The position numbers and the translations under genes were made by a program. 64,000 nucleotides of DNA from Pseudomonas sp. CCI4.2. Lineage in GTDB: Bacteria; Pseudomonadota; Gammaproteobacteria; Pseudomonadales; Pseudomonadaceae. The stretch covers positions 5,072,501 to 5,136,500 of the forward strand of contig NZ_CP133781.1 of the NCBI RefSeq assembly GCF_034350045.1, given 5' to 3'. Positions 44,625 through 52,490 of the stretch are shown here, in pieces; within the stretch, counting starts at the first letter, position 1, and every line of letters begins with the position of its first letter. The notes under the pieces are model-generated. The model was given only the letters and a program-made list of their open reading frames with translations, made no database searches and was not told the DNA's origin.

Positions 44625-45385
44625 GACCGGTCACCTGCGGCGTCATCGTCGTGGGTCGCGCATTGGTCGGCGTCAGCGCTCCAGAATTCGGCCATGTTGC
44701 GGGCCTTGCGCAGGTTTTCGACGCTCAACACCTCGGCGGTGGCGCCCCAGGCAATGGTTTCGCGGGCCATCAACAAGGTTTGCGGAAAGTGCTTGCGAAC
44801 TTGCTCCAGGTCGTGAAGAACGGCGATCACCGTGCGGCCCTGACCATGCCAGACGCGGACCAACTCCAGCAAATCGCGGGTGGTGCGGGCATCAATGGCG
44901 GTGAACGGTTCGTCCAGCAGGATGACCGCAGCGTCTTGTAACAGCAGCCGCGCAAACAGCACCCTTTGAAACTGCCCTGAAGACAGCGAGCCAACGCTGC
45001 GCGCCTCAAATCCTTCTAGACCAACCGCCAGAAGTGCGTCTCGGGTGCGTTTGCTTTGGTCGCGACTCAGGCCACGGAAAGGACCGATGCTGCGCCACGC
45101 GCCCATGGCCACGGTGTCGGAAACGCTCAGTGGGAAACTGCGGTCGATCTCGGCAGCCTGTGGCAGATAGCCCAGCGTGCGAGTGGCGATCTTACCGAGG
45201 TCAACCCGCCCCGACGCTGGCTTCATGGTGCCGGCGATGGCTTTGATCAGGGTCGATTTTCCCGCGCCATTTGGCCCGACGATCGCCGTCAGGCTGCCCG
45301 CCTCGAAGCGCCCACTGATGTGGTGCACCGCTGGGCGACGCTCGTAGGCGACGGTGAGATTGTCCAACGCGATGGCGGCGCTCAT
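44621..45385 (-). CDS. Zinc ABC transporter ATPase (ZnuC/AztA type)
   Basis: 254 residues from ATG 45385; a longer open frame upstream is non-coding for this protein. Walker A GPNGAGKST, signature LSSGQFQRV and Walker B AVILLDEPF are present. It powers metal import through the permease. Its start overlaps the stop of the small leading gene by four bases. Confidence 0.93.
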   Translation of the reverse strand: MSAAIALDNLTVAYERRPAVHHISGRFEAGSLTAIVGPNGAGKSTLIKAIAGTMKPASGRVDLGKIATRTLGYLPQAAEIDRSFPLSVSDTVAMGAWRSIGPFRGLSRDQSKRTRDALLAVGLEGFEARSVGSLSSGQFQRVLFARLLLQDAAVILLDEPFTAIDARTTRDLLELVRVWHGQGRTVIAVLHDLEQVRKHFPQTLLMARETIAWGATAEVLSVENLRKARNMAEFWSADADQCATHDDDAAGDRS

Positions 45386-45513
45386 GGAATAGCCACCGCC
45401 CAAACGATGGCTACCCATAGCAGCACGAGCATGGCCAGCGCCAGCAGCACCCGTTTCCAGGCAGATTGGGCCAACACTGAGCTGGCAATAGACGGAGCGA
45501 GGGGTGCTTTCAC
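45382..45513 (-). CDS. Small single-span membrane protein leading the zinc operon
   Basis: A 43-residue frame from GTG 45513 to a TGA that overlaps the ATPase ATG as ATGA. After a short polar start (KAPLAPSIAS) comes AWKRVLLALAMLVLLWVAIV, one strong membrane helix. The four-base overlap and the position between a Zur box and the ATPase argue for a real gene. The function is unknown; it may assist the transporter. No clear ribosome site precedes the GTG. Confidence 0.6.
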   Translation of the reverse strand: MKAPLAPSIASSVLAQSAWKRVLLALAMLVLLWVAIVWAVAIP

Positions 45514-45536
45514 GGGAGGAGAACCTGACACGATTT

Positions 45537-45549
45537 GTTATAGTATTAC
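45537..45549 (-). promoter_or_regulatory. Zur box
   Basis: GTTATAGTATTAC matches the gamma-proteobacterial Zur core GTTATA-N-TATAAC at all but one base. It lies 24 bases upstream of the first gene of the zinc operon. Zinc-loaded Zur would repress the operon from here. Confidence 0.7.
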
Positions 45550-45691
45550 ATAACTTATCGGGTTTGGTTCCAGATGTTTCAAAAAAATCAAAGGGCAAGT
45601 CGAAATCTGTAATTGGATGGACTCGCCCAAGCCGAGGCGTCAATGCGCCACGGTGGCAGTCTAAGAAGCCAACGACAGCGAGGGCGAGTCC

Positions 45692-46792
45692 ATGAAAAAG
45701 AATACGACGATTAATCAGTCTTTGTCTTCTGCCGCTCTATCGGCCTGCACGACAGTGGCGGTCGATCTTGCCAAGCGGGTATTCCAGGTCGCCGGGGAAG
45801 ATGCCCTGGGCCATGTACTTTACGAAGAGCGGATCAAGTCGCGCGAAGCGTTTTTTACATTTCTGCGTCACCTGCCGCCAGAGGTCATAGTGCTGGTGGA
45901 AACTGGCCCAGGCGCTCAGTCGTGGGCGCGGCAGCTCCAGGATCAGGGCAATCTGGCGCGGATTCTTCCAGCGGGGTTGGTGGCTAATCATCGCAGCGGT
46001 GCCAAGAACGATCGCAACGATGCGCTGGCGATATTGCGTGCCGGCCGCGATAGCCGCATTGCGGCTGTGCCCATCAAAAGCACCGCAGCGCTGGCCATGC
46101 AGGCCTTGCATCGGGCTCGTCAGGGTTATGTACGCCGCCGTACAACGATCAGTAATCAGATGCGAGGCTTACTGTTAGAGCACGGCGTTGCGCTGGCGCA
46201 GGGCGATGTTGCTATCAGCCAAACCATACCCCGAGTGCTGGAAGACGCTACTCAGCCGTTGCCCGATATGTTGCGCGAACTGATAGACGAATTACTGGGT
46301 GAATGGCACCACACGGGCGAGCGAATCAACATCTTGACTGGCCGTCTGGAGACTGCTGCGAACGATGACAAAACCGCCAAACGGCTAATGACCGTGCGTG
46401 GTATCGGTCCGATTATCGCCACGGCACTGCTGGCCAAGCAGACTGAACCTGAACGCTTCTCCAATGCGCGCATGTTTGCCGCCTACTTCGGCATGGTGCC
46501 TGAGCAGCACAGCAGCGGGGAGCAGGTGCGCCTGGGCAAAATGAGCAAGCGAGGCGATGGCTACATACGCAGCTTGATGGTTCAGGGTGCCCATTCGGTG
46601 TTGAGGCAACTGCGGCCTGATTCACAGCAGCCCGACGATCTGCGGCTGCTGCGCTGGTTAGGGCGCCTGGGTCGAAAAGAGGCGGCGGTCCGGTTAGCGA
46701 ACCGTAACCTGCGCATCGTCTGGGCGCTGCTACAGAATGAACAGACTTATCGCCGCCAACCGGCCAATGGCCAAGCTGCGATGGGCCACTGA
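45692..46792 (+). CDS. IS110-family DEDD transposase
   Basis: 366 residues. The RuvC-like N-terminus shows VAVDLAKRVFQVAG, a Glu in VLVETGPGA and the Asp pair in KNDRNDALAI. The C-terminal part has GIGPIIATALLA and KMSKRGDGYIRSLMVQGA with the conserved Ser. It is uninterrupted. The inverted repeat arm GGGCGAGTCC abuts its ATG, so the frame begins inside a structured left end. Confidence 0.93.
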   Translation: MKKNTTINQSLSSAALSACTTVAVDLAKRVFQVAGEDALGHVLYEERIKSREAFFTFLRHLPPEVIVLVETGPGAQSWARQLQDQGNLARILPAGLVANHRSGAKNDRNDALAILRAGRDSRIAAVPIKSTAALAMQALHRARQGYVRRRTTISNQMRGLLLEHGVALAQGDVAISQTIPRVLEDATQPLPDMLRELIDELLGEWHHTGERINILTGRLETAANDDKTAKRLMTVRGIGPIIATALLAKQTEPERFSNARMFAAYFGMVPEQHSSGEQVRLGKMSKRGDGYIRSLMVQGAHSVLRQLRPDSQQPDDLRLLRWLGRLGRKEAAVRLANRNLRIVWALLQNEQTYRRQPANGQAAMGH

Positions 46793-47030
46793 TCCACAGA
46801 GTTCTGCCACCGTGGCGCGAAAGCGCTTCAACCCTTGCTAGAAAACATTGACCCCAGGTCAGACCGTCGCGGATTGATGCCTTGGCTCCTACTGGCCCTT
46901 GAGGCCTGAATGTAATTGGCATACCGCGAGCTGAACCAATGTTGGCCAGAAGCCGAAGACGGCTTCCTCGAATAGGCCTTATACATAGATGCAACCGGGT
47001 AGCGGTGTTTAAAAGCGGGTTGACAGTGGA
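46793..47030 (+). ncRNA. Candidate bridge/seek RNA region of the IS1111-group element
   Basis: 238 bases between the transposase stop and the right inverted repeat hold no reading frame. In IS1111-group elements this position encodes the guide RNA that pairs with target and donor ends. Several short complementary segments are present but I cannot fold it here. The call rests on position in the element. Confidence 0.4.
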
Positions 47031-47045
47031 GGCGAGTCCATACAT

Positions 47046-47112
47046 AGGAGCCAGCGTGTTGGCGAGGTGGTGTGTCAGGTACACCGTTTCGCCAACACGT
47101 TGGCTCCTACAG
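47046..47112. repeat. GCCAAC-type REPIN flanking the IS
   Basis: GGAGCCAGCGTGTTGGCGA and TCGCCAACACGTTGGCTCC are inverted with one mismatch. An inner GGTG...CACC stem completes the hairpin. The right side ends TACAGAG. It lies between the IS and ilvE, and its left flank is split off by the IS. Confidence 0.75.
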
Positions 47113-47126
47113 AGTCATTGTGGGCA

Positions 47127-48146
47127 TCAGGCCTTAACAATCCAGCCTTCAGGCCCTTCGATATCCCCCGATTGCACGCCGGTCAGCTCGTTGTAGAGCT
47201 TCTGTGTGATCGGCCCCACTTCTTCCTGGCTGAAGAACACGTGAAGGTTGTCGTTGTAATCAATCCCGCCGATAGGCGTGATGACGGCAGCTGTACCACA
47301 GGCGCCGGCTTCCTTGAAGTCGCTCAGCTTGTCGATGAACACATCACCTTCAACGACCTTAAGGCCCAGACGGCTTTGCGCCAGTTCGATCAGCGACAGG
47401 CGAGTAATGCCTGGCAATACCGACGGCGACTTCGGGGTGACGAACACGTCGTCGTGGGTGATGGCGAAGAAGTTGGCAGAACCGACTTCTTCGATCTTCG
47501 AATGCGTTAGCGGATCGAGGTAAATGCAATCGGCGAAATTCAGTTTCTTGGCTTGGGAGTTCGGCAGCAGGCTGGCTGCGTAGTTACCGCCGACCTTGGC
47601 TGCGCCGGTACCGTTGGCGGCGGCGCGGTCAAAGCTGGAAATCTGGAAGTTGTTCGGCTTCAGGCCGCCTTTGAAATAAGCACCCACCGGCATGCAGAAG
47701 ATCGAAAAAATAAACTCAGGCGCAGTGCGCACGCCGATGTTGTCGCCCACGCCGATGATGAACGGACGCAGATAGAGGGAGCCGCCAGTACCGTAAGGTG
47801 GAATAAAGCGCTCGTTGGCACGCACGACTTTTTTACAGGCTTCGATGAAATCTTCGGTCGACACGTGTGGCATCAACAACCGCGCACAGCTGCGCTGCAT
47901 GCGCATTGCGTTCTGGTCTGGGCGGAACAGGTTGATCGAGCCATCTTTGCAACGATAGGCCTTTAGCCCTTCGAAGCACTGCTGACCATAGTGCAACGCC
48001 GTTGAGCCCTCACTGATGTGCAGCACGTTGTCTTCGGTCAGCGTCCCTTCCTGCCAGGCGCCATTACGCCAGTGCGACAGATAACGCAGATCTGTTTTGA
48101 TGTAATCGAAACCCAGCTTGTCCCAATTTATGCTTTCGTAACTCAT
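47127..48146 (-). CDS. ilvE: Branched-chain amino acid aminotransferase
   Basis: 339 residues from ATG 48146, which has GAGG before it; a longer frame from 48215 is unlikely. A fold-type IV PLP enzyme of the long (~340-360) class: KVGGNYAASLLPNSQAKK carries the PLP Lys, and RPFIIGVGDNIGVR and ACGTAAVITPIGGI are typical. It performs the last step of Leu, Ile and Val synthesis and the first of their breakdown. It stands alone. Confidence 0.94.
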   Translation of the reverse strand: MSYESINWDKLGFDYIKTDLRYLSHWRNGAWQEGTLTEDNVLHISEGSTALHYGQQCFEGLKAYRCKDGSINLFRPDQNAMRMQRSCARLLMPHVSTEDFIEACKKVVRANERFIPPYGTGGSLYLRPFIIGVGDNIGVRTAPEFIFSIFCMPVGAYFKGGLKPNNFQISSFDRAAANGTGAAKVGGNYAASLLPNSQAKKLNFADCIYLDPLTHSKIEEVGSANFFAITHDDVFVTPKSPSVLPGITRLSLIELAQSRLGLKVVEGDVFIDKLSDFKEAGACGTAAVITPIGGIDYNDNLHVFFSQEEVGPITQKLYNELTGVQSGDIEGPEGWIVKA

Positions 48147-48464
48147 GACACCCTCTACCTTTAAAGACCGCCTGAACAACCCAAGCTTTTCGTTTCTATC
48201 CGATGGCAGCAACAATACTTTATTCAGGGGCCAGCTCGCATCCTCTCAATGGCATGACAGGAAATATCAGGCGAATGATCGCCGGCACTTGACGACATCT
48301 GGCTTACCGCAATCGCGAAATTGGGCCTATTCTTGATGGCATGTACGACAGACTCCTGACCTTGACGGCGGCCCGGGGCATGCCTGACACGTCCGCAACC
48401 GGACGGGAGAGAACCAAGGCAAGGCAGCAAAAAACGGCCGCAGTGAAATTCTTTGGCAGACATC
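48147..48464. other. Intergenic region between divergent ilvE and the Gly/Tyr-rich gene
   Basis: 318 bases that must hold both promoters. I could not assign -35/-10 boxes with confidence, and I see no RNA gene or clear repeat. Confidence 0.4.
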
Positions 48465-48995
48465 ATGAACATTGATTCGATAAAACGTTTTGTTCTTGCG
48501 GGACTGGTGGTGATCGGCGCGGGATTATCGGTCCCAGCGGTTGCGCAGTCCTATGGAGGCGGTGGTTACCACGGTGGCGGGTATCACGGCGGCGGGAATT
48601 ATTACCACGGCGGTGGCGGCTATTATCGGGGCGGCGGATATCACGGTGGCGGCTGGTATGGCAACGGCGCATGGTGGGGACTGGGCATCGGATTAGGCGT
48701 GGGCTATGCCGCCGCGACGTATGCCAACTCCTATTACTATCCGACGTATTACTACCCCGCACCCGGCTACTACTACCCTTCTACTGCTTACTACCCGGTG
48801 GCTCAGCCTGCTCCGGCGGTTGACCCGTACTATTCGCAGCCAGTCTCCGAACCTGCCACGGCCGCACCGCCGCCGATGTCACAGGCGTCCAACTGGTATT
48901 ACTGCGTTCCGACCAAGGGTTATTACCCTAACGTGCGCCAATGTTCCGAGCCTTGGCGCATCGTGCCGGCCACACCGCCCGGCCCGATTAACTGA
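48465..48995 (+). CDS. Secreted Gly/Tyr-rich low-complexity protein
   Basis: 176 residues from ATG 48465. The signal peptide ends at VPAVAQ (~25). The mature protein opens with about seven GGGYHGG/GGGYY-like repeats, then GLGIGLGVGYAAATYAN (a possible glycine-zipper helix), then a Tyr/Pro-rich stretch (YYPTYYYPAPGYYYP). It ends with a short Cys-containing tail, WYYCVPTKGYYPNVRQC. The tail resembles those of Pseudomonas envelope proteins of unknown role. A strong terminator follows it. Confidence 0.75.
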   Translation: MNIDSIKRFVLAGLVVIGAGLSVPAVAQSYGGGGYHGGGYHGGGNYYHGGGGYYRGGGYHGGGWYGNGAWWGLGIGLGVGYAAATYANSYYYPTYYYPAPGYYYPSTAYYPVAQPAPAVDPYYSQPVSEPATAAPPPMSQASNWYYCVPTKGYYPNVRQCSEPWRIVPATPPGPIN

Positions 48996-49007
48996 AAGCC
49001 GGTTACA

Positions 49008-49046
49008 GCGTCGGGTGGGCAATGGGTCACCCGACGCGGCATTTTT
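49008..49046 (+). terminator. Terminator after the Gly/Tyr-rich gene
   Basis: GCGTCGGGTG (49008-49017) pairs perfectly with CACCCGACGC (49028-49037), with TTTTT at 49042-49046. It lies 12 bases after the stop codon. Confidence 0.85.
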
Positions 49047-49097
49047 CCTATCCCCTTGACCGCGATTTACCGTACCAATAACGGCACAACGTATCAC

Positions 49098-49127
49098 TGA
49101 GGCTGTGCCATATGTGCCACAGCCTCA
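49098..49127. promoter_or_regulatory. Inverted repeat upstream of adh sigma-54 promoter, possible activator site
   Basis: TGAGGCTGTG (49098-49107) is perfectly mirrored by CACAGCCTCA (49118-49127) around a CATATG-containing core. It stands 60 bases upstream of the -24 element and lacks a T-run, so an enhancer-binding-protein site is more likely than a terminator. Confidence 0.4.
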
Positions 49128-49186
49128 TTGATAGCCCTTCCACCCCCTACCTCGAAACCCCCTCTAAATCAGGCCATTCACGGCAC

Positions 49187-49202
49187 TGGCCTAATCCTTG
49201 CT
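49187..49202 (+). promoter_or_regulatory. Sigma-54-type promoter upstream of the alcohol dehydrogenase
   Basis: TGGCCTAATCCTTGCT has GG and GC ten bases apart, with TGGC and TTGCT matching the consensus. The transcript would start near 49213, leaving ~54 bases before the small frame and ~160 before the dehydrogenase. Confidence 0.5.
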
Positions 49203-49266
49203 GAGTGAGTTGTAAGCGCACCGACGCTTGCTCCGACAAAAACACAAAACCAAGGAGATCTTATTT

Positions 49267-49335
49267 ATGCGTTCCAATCAGTCCGATGACGCCCCTCCCC
49301 AGCCCCCCAGCCCGGAAGCCATCACCAACGCGTGA
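49267..49335 (+). CDS. Possible 22-residue peptide upstream of the alcohol dehydrogenase
   Basis: ATG at 49267 follows AAGGAGATCTT, a strong ribosome site, and reads 22 residues rich in Pro and Asp (SDDAPPQPPSPEAIT) to TGA. It ends 36 bases before the dehydrogenase ATG. It may be a leader that affects dehydrogenase translation, or a free peptide. The strong ribosome site is the main support. Confidence 0.45.
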   Translation: MRSNQSDDAPPQPPSPEAITNA

Positions 49336-49371
49336 CCCCCTACTTGCTACTGTCGTTAAAGGATTTCTATC

Positions 49372-50400
49372 ATGCAAAAAACAATGAAAGCCGCAGTCGT
49401 CCATGCCTTCGGCAAACCACTGGAAATTCGTGAAGTACCTGTGCCCACTCCGGGTTACGGCCAAGTATTGGTAAAAGTCGCGGCTTCCGGCGTCTGCCAC
49501 ACCGACCTTCATGCTGCTGAGGGCGACTGGCCGGTCAAACCCAACCCACCGTTTATCCCAGGTCATGAAGGGGTGGGTTATGTGGTCGGCGTCGGTCCGG
49601 GCGTTAAACACGTTAAAGAAGGTGATCGGGTCGGCGTGCCATGGCTCTATTCAACCTGCGGCCATTGCGAACATTGCCTCGGCGGCTGGGAAACCCTGTG
49701 TGAGAAACAAGAAAACAGCGGTTATTCAGTCAACGGTGGATTCGCCGAATACACCCTGGCGGACGCCAACTTCGTCGGCAAATTACCGGACAACGTCGGT
49801 TTCATTGAGATTGCCCCCATCCTGTGCGCCGGCGTAACGGTTTACAAAGGCCTGAAGATGACCGAAACCAAACCCGGCCAGTGGGTGGTGATCTCCGGCA
49901 TCGGCGGCCTGGGTCACATGGCTGTTCAATACGCCAAGGCCATGGGCATGAACGTGGCGGCGGTCGACATTGACGACGGTAAGCTCGACCTGGCCCGCAG
50001 GCTTGGTGCTGAAGTCACGGTTAACGCCCGCCATCATGACCCTGCTGCCTTTTTGAAAGACGCCATCGGCGGCGCTCACGGGGCATTGGTTACTGCGGTT
50101 TCGCCAATAGCATTTAAACAAGCCATGGGCATGACCCGTCGCGGCGGCACTATCGCGCTCAATGGCCTGCCCGCAGGTGAGTTCCCTATATCGATCTTCG
50201 ACATGGTACTGAACGGCACCACGGTGCGTGGTTCTATCGTCGGCACCCGTCAGGACCTTCAAGAGGCATTGGATTTCGCCGGCGAAGGCAAAGTAAAAGC
50301 GACGGTTTCAACGGAGAAACTGGAGAACGTCAACGCGGTGTTTGATCGGATGCGTGAAGGCCAGATCGAGGGACGCGTGGTTATCGACATGCAGGACTGA
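49372..50400 (+). CDS. adhP: Zinc-dependent alcohol dehydrogenase, AdhP type
   Basis: 342 residues. Catalytic zinc site GVCHTDLHAAEGDWP and PGHEGVGYVVGVG; structural zinc lobe CGHCEHCLGGWETLC; NAD fold VVISGIGGLGHMAVQYA. It oxidises ethanol and similar alcohols, or reduces aldehydes, with NAD. A sigma-54-type promoter precedes it, consistent with control by a nitrogen- or alcohol-sensing activator, not found in the window. It ends at a shared hairpin terminator. Confidence 0.94.
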   Translation: MQKTMKAAVVHAFGKPLEIREVPVPTPGYGQVLVKVAASGVCHTDLHAAEGDWPVKPNPPFIPGHEGVGYVVGVGPGVKHVKEGDRVGVPWLYSTCGHCEHCLGGWETLCEKQENSGYSVNGGFAEYTLADANFVGKLPDNVGFIEIAPILCAGVTVYKGLKMTETKPGQWVVISGIGGLGHMAVQYAKAMGMNVAAVDIDDGKLDLARRLGAEVTVNARHHDPAAFLKDAIGGAHGALVTAVSPIAFKQAMGMTRRGGTIALNGLPAGEFPISIFDMVLNGTTVRGSIVGTRQDLQEALDFAGEGKVKATVSTEKLENVNAVFDRMREGQIEGRVVIDMQD

Positions 50401-50414
50401 TTACAAACGAATCC

Positions 50415-50440
50415 AAGCCCGGCGTAATGCCGGGCTTTGT
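50415..50440. terminator. Bidirectional terminator between adhP and the GT2 gene
   Basis: AAGCCCGGC-GTAAT-GCCGGGCTT, a 9-bp perfect stem between convergent genes. T-rich bases follow on the plus strand; the minus side is weaker. Confidence 0.8.
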
Positions 50441-50448
50441 CGATTTCA

Positions 50449-51213
50449 TTATTTGCCAGCGTGTTTAACCATCTGATTGTAGACCTTGACCCTTCGGTGA
50501 CTCCCCGCGTAACCCCCCACCGCTGACACCGTGCCGCTTTGCAGGTGATCCAGATAACCAAACAGCGTCCTGGGCGAGATGAACCTAATCGTATATCCCA
50601 GCGCCACCATTCTGTCCTGCAACTCATAACCGGGGTTACGATCGTCCATTAAAAATTGCAAGCCATGTTTTTTAACCAGCCTCACATTCCAGAGCGCACA
50701 AAAGCTCTTCAAGTGCTTTTCCATAAATGGCTTCGGCGCTTTGGATTTTATGCCCAGGGCTTGGAAAGCTCGACGCGCGTAATGTTTTACACAGCGTGAA
50801 ACCAATCGCCAAGCGGAACGACCTAGGCCTCGATTTAATTGTTCAACACACCCCACTGCGGCAACTTCTCGCGGACCTGCACATTGACTGAGCATCATGT
50901 CAAACACAGAAAGGTCGTACACAAAAGTGTCGGTGTGCAATAAAAAAACATATTCCGTCTTGACCTGTTCTAAGGCGAGGTCCAACGCCCGCCCGTGTGC
51001 GACGCTGCCGGCTTCCGCCCGAACCCTTTCGCGCTCAATCAGCGTGATCCAATCCAACGTACGCAAATACTCAGTACTGGCGTCAGCAGAATAATTGTCT
51101 ACGACCAACACAGGAATACCCCAACGGCACATCCCATCGCGTAACAAATCCAAACACGCCTTAGTCAGTTCGAGGGACTTGTAATTAACTAATATAATAC
51201 TAAAGTTTTTCAT
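50449..51213 (-). CDS. Family 2 glycosyltransferase
   Basis: 254 residues from ATG 51213 (a TTG 15 bases upstream is in frame). SIILVNYKSLELTKACLDLL is the GT2 start, VLVVDNYSADAST the nucleotide loop and VFLLHTDTFVYD the DxD-like metal site. It resembles rhamnosyl-type GT2 enzymes. It stands next to an A+T-rich zone and a VioF-like formyltransferase, which suggests an acquired glycan cassette. The acceptor is unknown. Confidence 0.83.
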   Translation of the reverse strand: MKNFSIILVNYKSLELTKACLDLLRDGMCRWGIPVLVVDNYSADASTEYLRTLDWITLIERERVRAEAGSVAHGRALDLALEQVKTEYVFLLHTDTFVYDLSVFDMMLSQCAGPREVAAVGCVEQLNRGLGRSAWRLVSRCVKHYARRAFQALGIKSKAPKPFMEKHLKSFCALWNVRLVKKHGLQFLMDDRNPGYELQDRMVALGYTIRFISPRTLFGYLDHLQSGTVSAVGGYAGSHRRVKVYNQMVKHAGK

Positions 51214-51701
51214 AGGTCGATCGATCAAACCTGAATGTGGGACGCCCGTGGCAATCAGCGCGCCCTGAATTTAACTGATCGTTCGTCATGAGGTTGTTAG
51301 GTAAATGAGAAAAATGTGTCGTTAACAAACCTGACTTTCTTTAATAAAATAAACAGCGACCTAGCAATGTAAATATTAATTTACTTAAATAATTATTTAT
51401 ATACACAGCCCTACCTGTCTGCGCACACGCAGAAAATGCTGATTAGCCTTCGGTAGTTCTCTTCTCAAAACGACGCGTACCTTATTGAGTCACAGCTATT
51501 AAACTGTAGGAACGGGATGCTCTGGATAGGCCCGGGGGTCGCGCTCGACTGAAGCGGTCCCAAAAACCGGCCCAGCTCCAATTGAAAGAAATGAATCGCT
51601 GATCTAAGGACTGCTAGGCAGCCGATCGAAAACAACCCTGCGGCGAAAACGCGGCGGTACATTGACGACGTCCAGCCATATTTAACGCTACCACCGTCAG
51701 A
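51214..51701. other. A+T-rich intergenic region
   Basis: Nearly 490 bases without a convincing gene. 51300-51410 is very A+T-rich and contains GTAAATATTAATTTAC (51369-51384), a 6-bp inverted repeat. Such DNA is a likely target of MvaT-type silencing and suggests foreign origin. Confidence 0.4.
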
Positions 51702-52490
51702 TCAAGCGTCTTCTTCTATAACAACCTTTATAAAATATTTCTTCCCATCAATATCAGTGAAGTAGGCATTCTTAAAATCGCCGTGCGAGGTCGCTCGCAA
51801 TAAATTTATGTGCTCACCGAGCGAACCAATTGATTTAAGGGACAGCTCACACATCGCTCGATAATCTTTAATACCGTTATAGTTTATATCTTCTGTTGGT
51901 GTCGTTGTCTCAAACACACCTTGAATAATACTAAAGATATTTTTTTGAATAAGATCTTTCTCTGCCTGTATGATTTTCCTGTAAACCTCAAGCGAGGTGT
52001 CTGAAATATGGATATCAACAATTTTCTGGTCAATAATCTCGCCATGATCCACTTCGGCGTCCATTAGATGAATAGTTGAGCCAGTGGGCAAACCATTCAC
52101 GATCGAAAAAGCTTGTGGAAACCAGCCGCGATTATAAGGATTTAAACCCGGGTGAAAATTTATACAGCATATATTTTCAACGAGCCGTTTAGGGAAAATT
52201 TGCTTACAATGTAGACTAAAGGCCAAATCATAGTCTTTTATTACTCTGTCTATAGTCGCTTCATCTTTCACGTTAATTTTTTCTGCACCTATTTCAATCA
52301 TTTGTTGCGGAGTCTGATTGACGGACGTGTAGCAGAAATCAACTTTTAACAGATACTCAAATGAGTGTTTCTCAAGTTCACTTTTCAAAAAAAGCGACAA
52401 TTCTTGATTTTCTGAAACGACAAGTAGTCTTTGTGCTGGACGCTTAGGTCTAGAGGCATGTGGGCTTGGAAATTTCTGTACATCTTCCAT
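51702..52490 (-). CDS. Sugar N-formyltransferase, VioF-like
   Basis: 262 residues. The motif NFHPGLNPYNRGWFPQ carries the catalytic His-Pro-Gly of folate-dependent formyltransferases, with TIHLMDAEVDHGEIIDQ containing the catalytic Asp. This is the pattern of enzymes that formylate dTDP-4-amino-4,6-dideoxyglucose. A 20-residue polar N-terminal extension precedes the fold. The VioA-like aminotransferase at 28813 would supply the substrate. Base composition is lower in G+C than its neighbours, suggesting transfer. Confidence 0.82.
   Translation of the reverse strand: MEDVQKFPSPHASRPKRPAQRLLVVSENQELSLFLKSELEKHSFEYLLKVDFCYTSVNQTPQQMIEIGAEKINVKDEATIDRVIKDYDLAFSLHCKQIFPKRLVENICCINFHPGLNPYNRGWFPQAFSIVNGLPTGSTIHLMDAEVDHGEIIDQKIVDIHISDTSLEVYRKIIQAEKDLIQKNIFSIIQGVFETTTPTEDINYNGIKDYRAMCELSLKSIGSLGEHINLLRATSHGDFKNAYFTDIDGKKYFIKVVIEEDA

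Larger units (their letters stand above)
45612..47045 (+). mobile_element. IS110-family (IS1111-group) element inserted in a REP-like palindrome
   Basis: Subterminal inverted repeats ATGGACTCGCC (45617-45627) and GGCGAGTCCAT (47031-47041) bound about 1,434 bases holding one DEDD transposase and a 240-base non-coding right end. These are traits of the IS1111 group, which lacks terminal repeats. Removing it joins TCTGTA on the left to GGAGCCAGCG on the right, rebuilding the edge of the palindrome at 47046-47112. Inside, GCGCCACGGTGGCAG (45645-45659) is mirrored at 46804-46818. The end coordinates are uncertain by a few bases. Confidence 0.8.

Noticed and set aside
44621..45643. Longer 340-residue version of the zinc ATPase
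   Set aside because: The extra N-terminus has no homology and crosses the Zur box; ATG 45385 fits the family and overlaps the small gene.
51465..51662. 65-residue frame in the A+T-rich spacer
   Set aside because: No ribosome site and no coding character.
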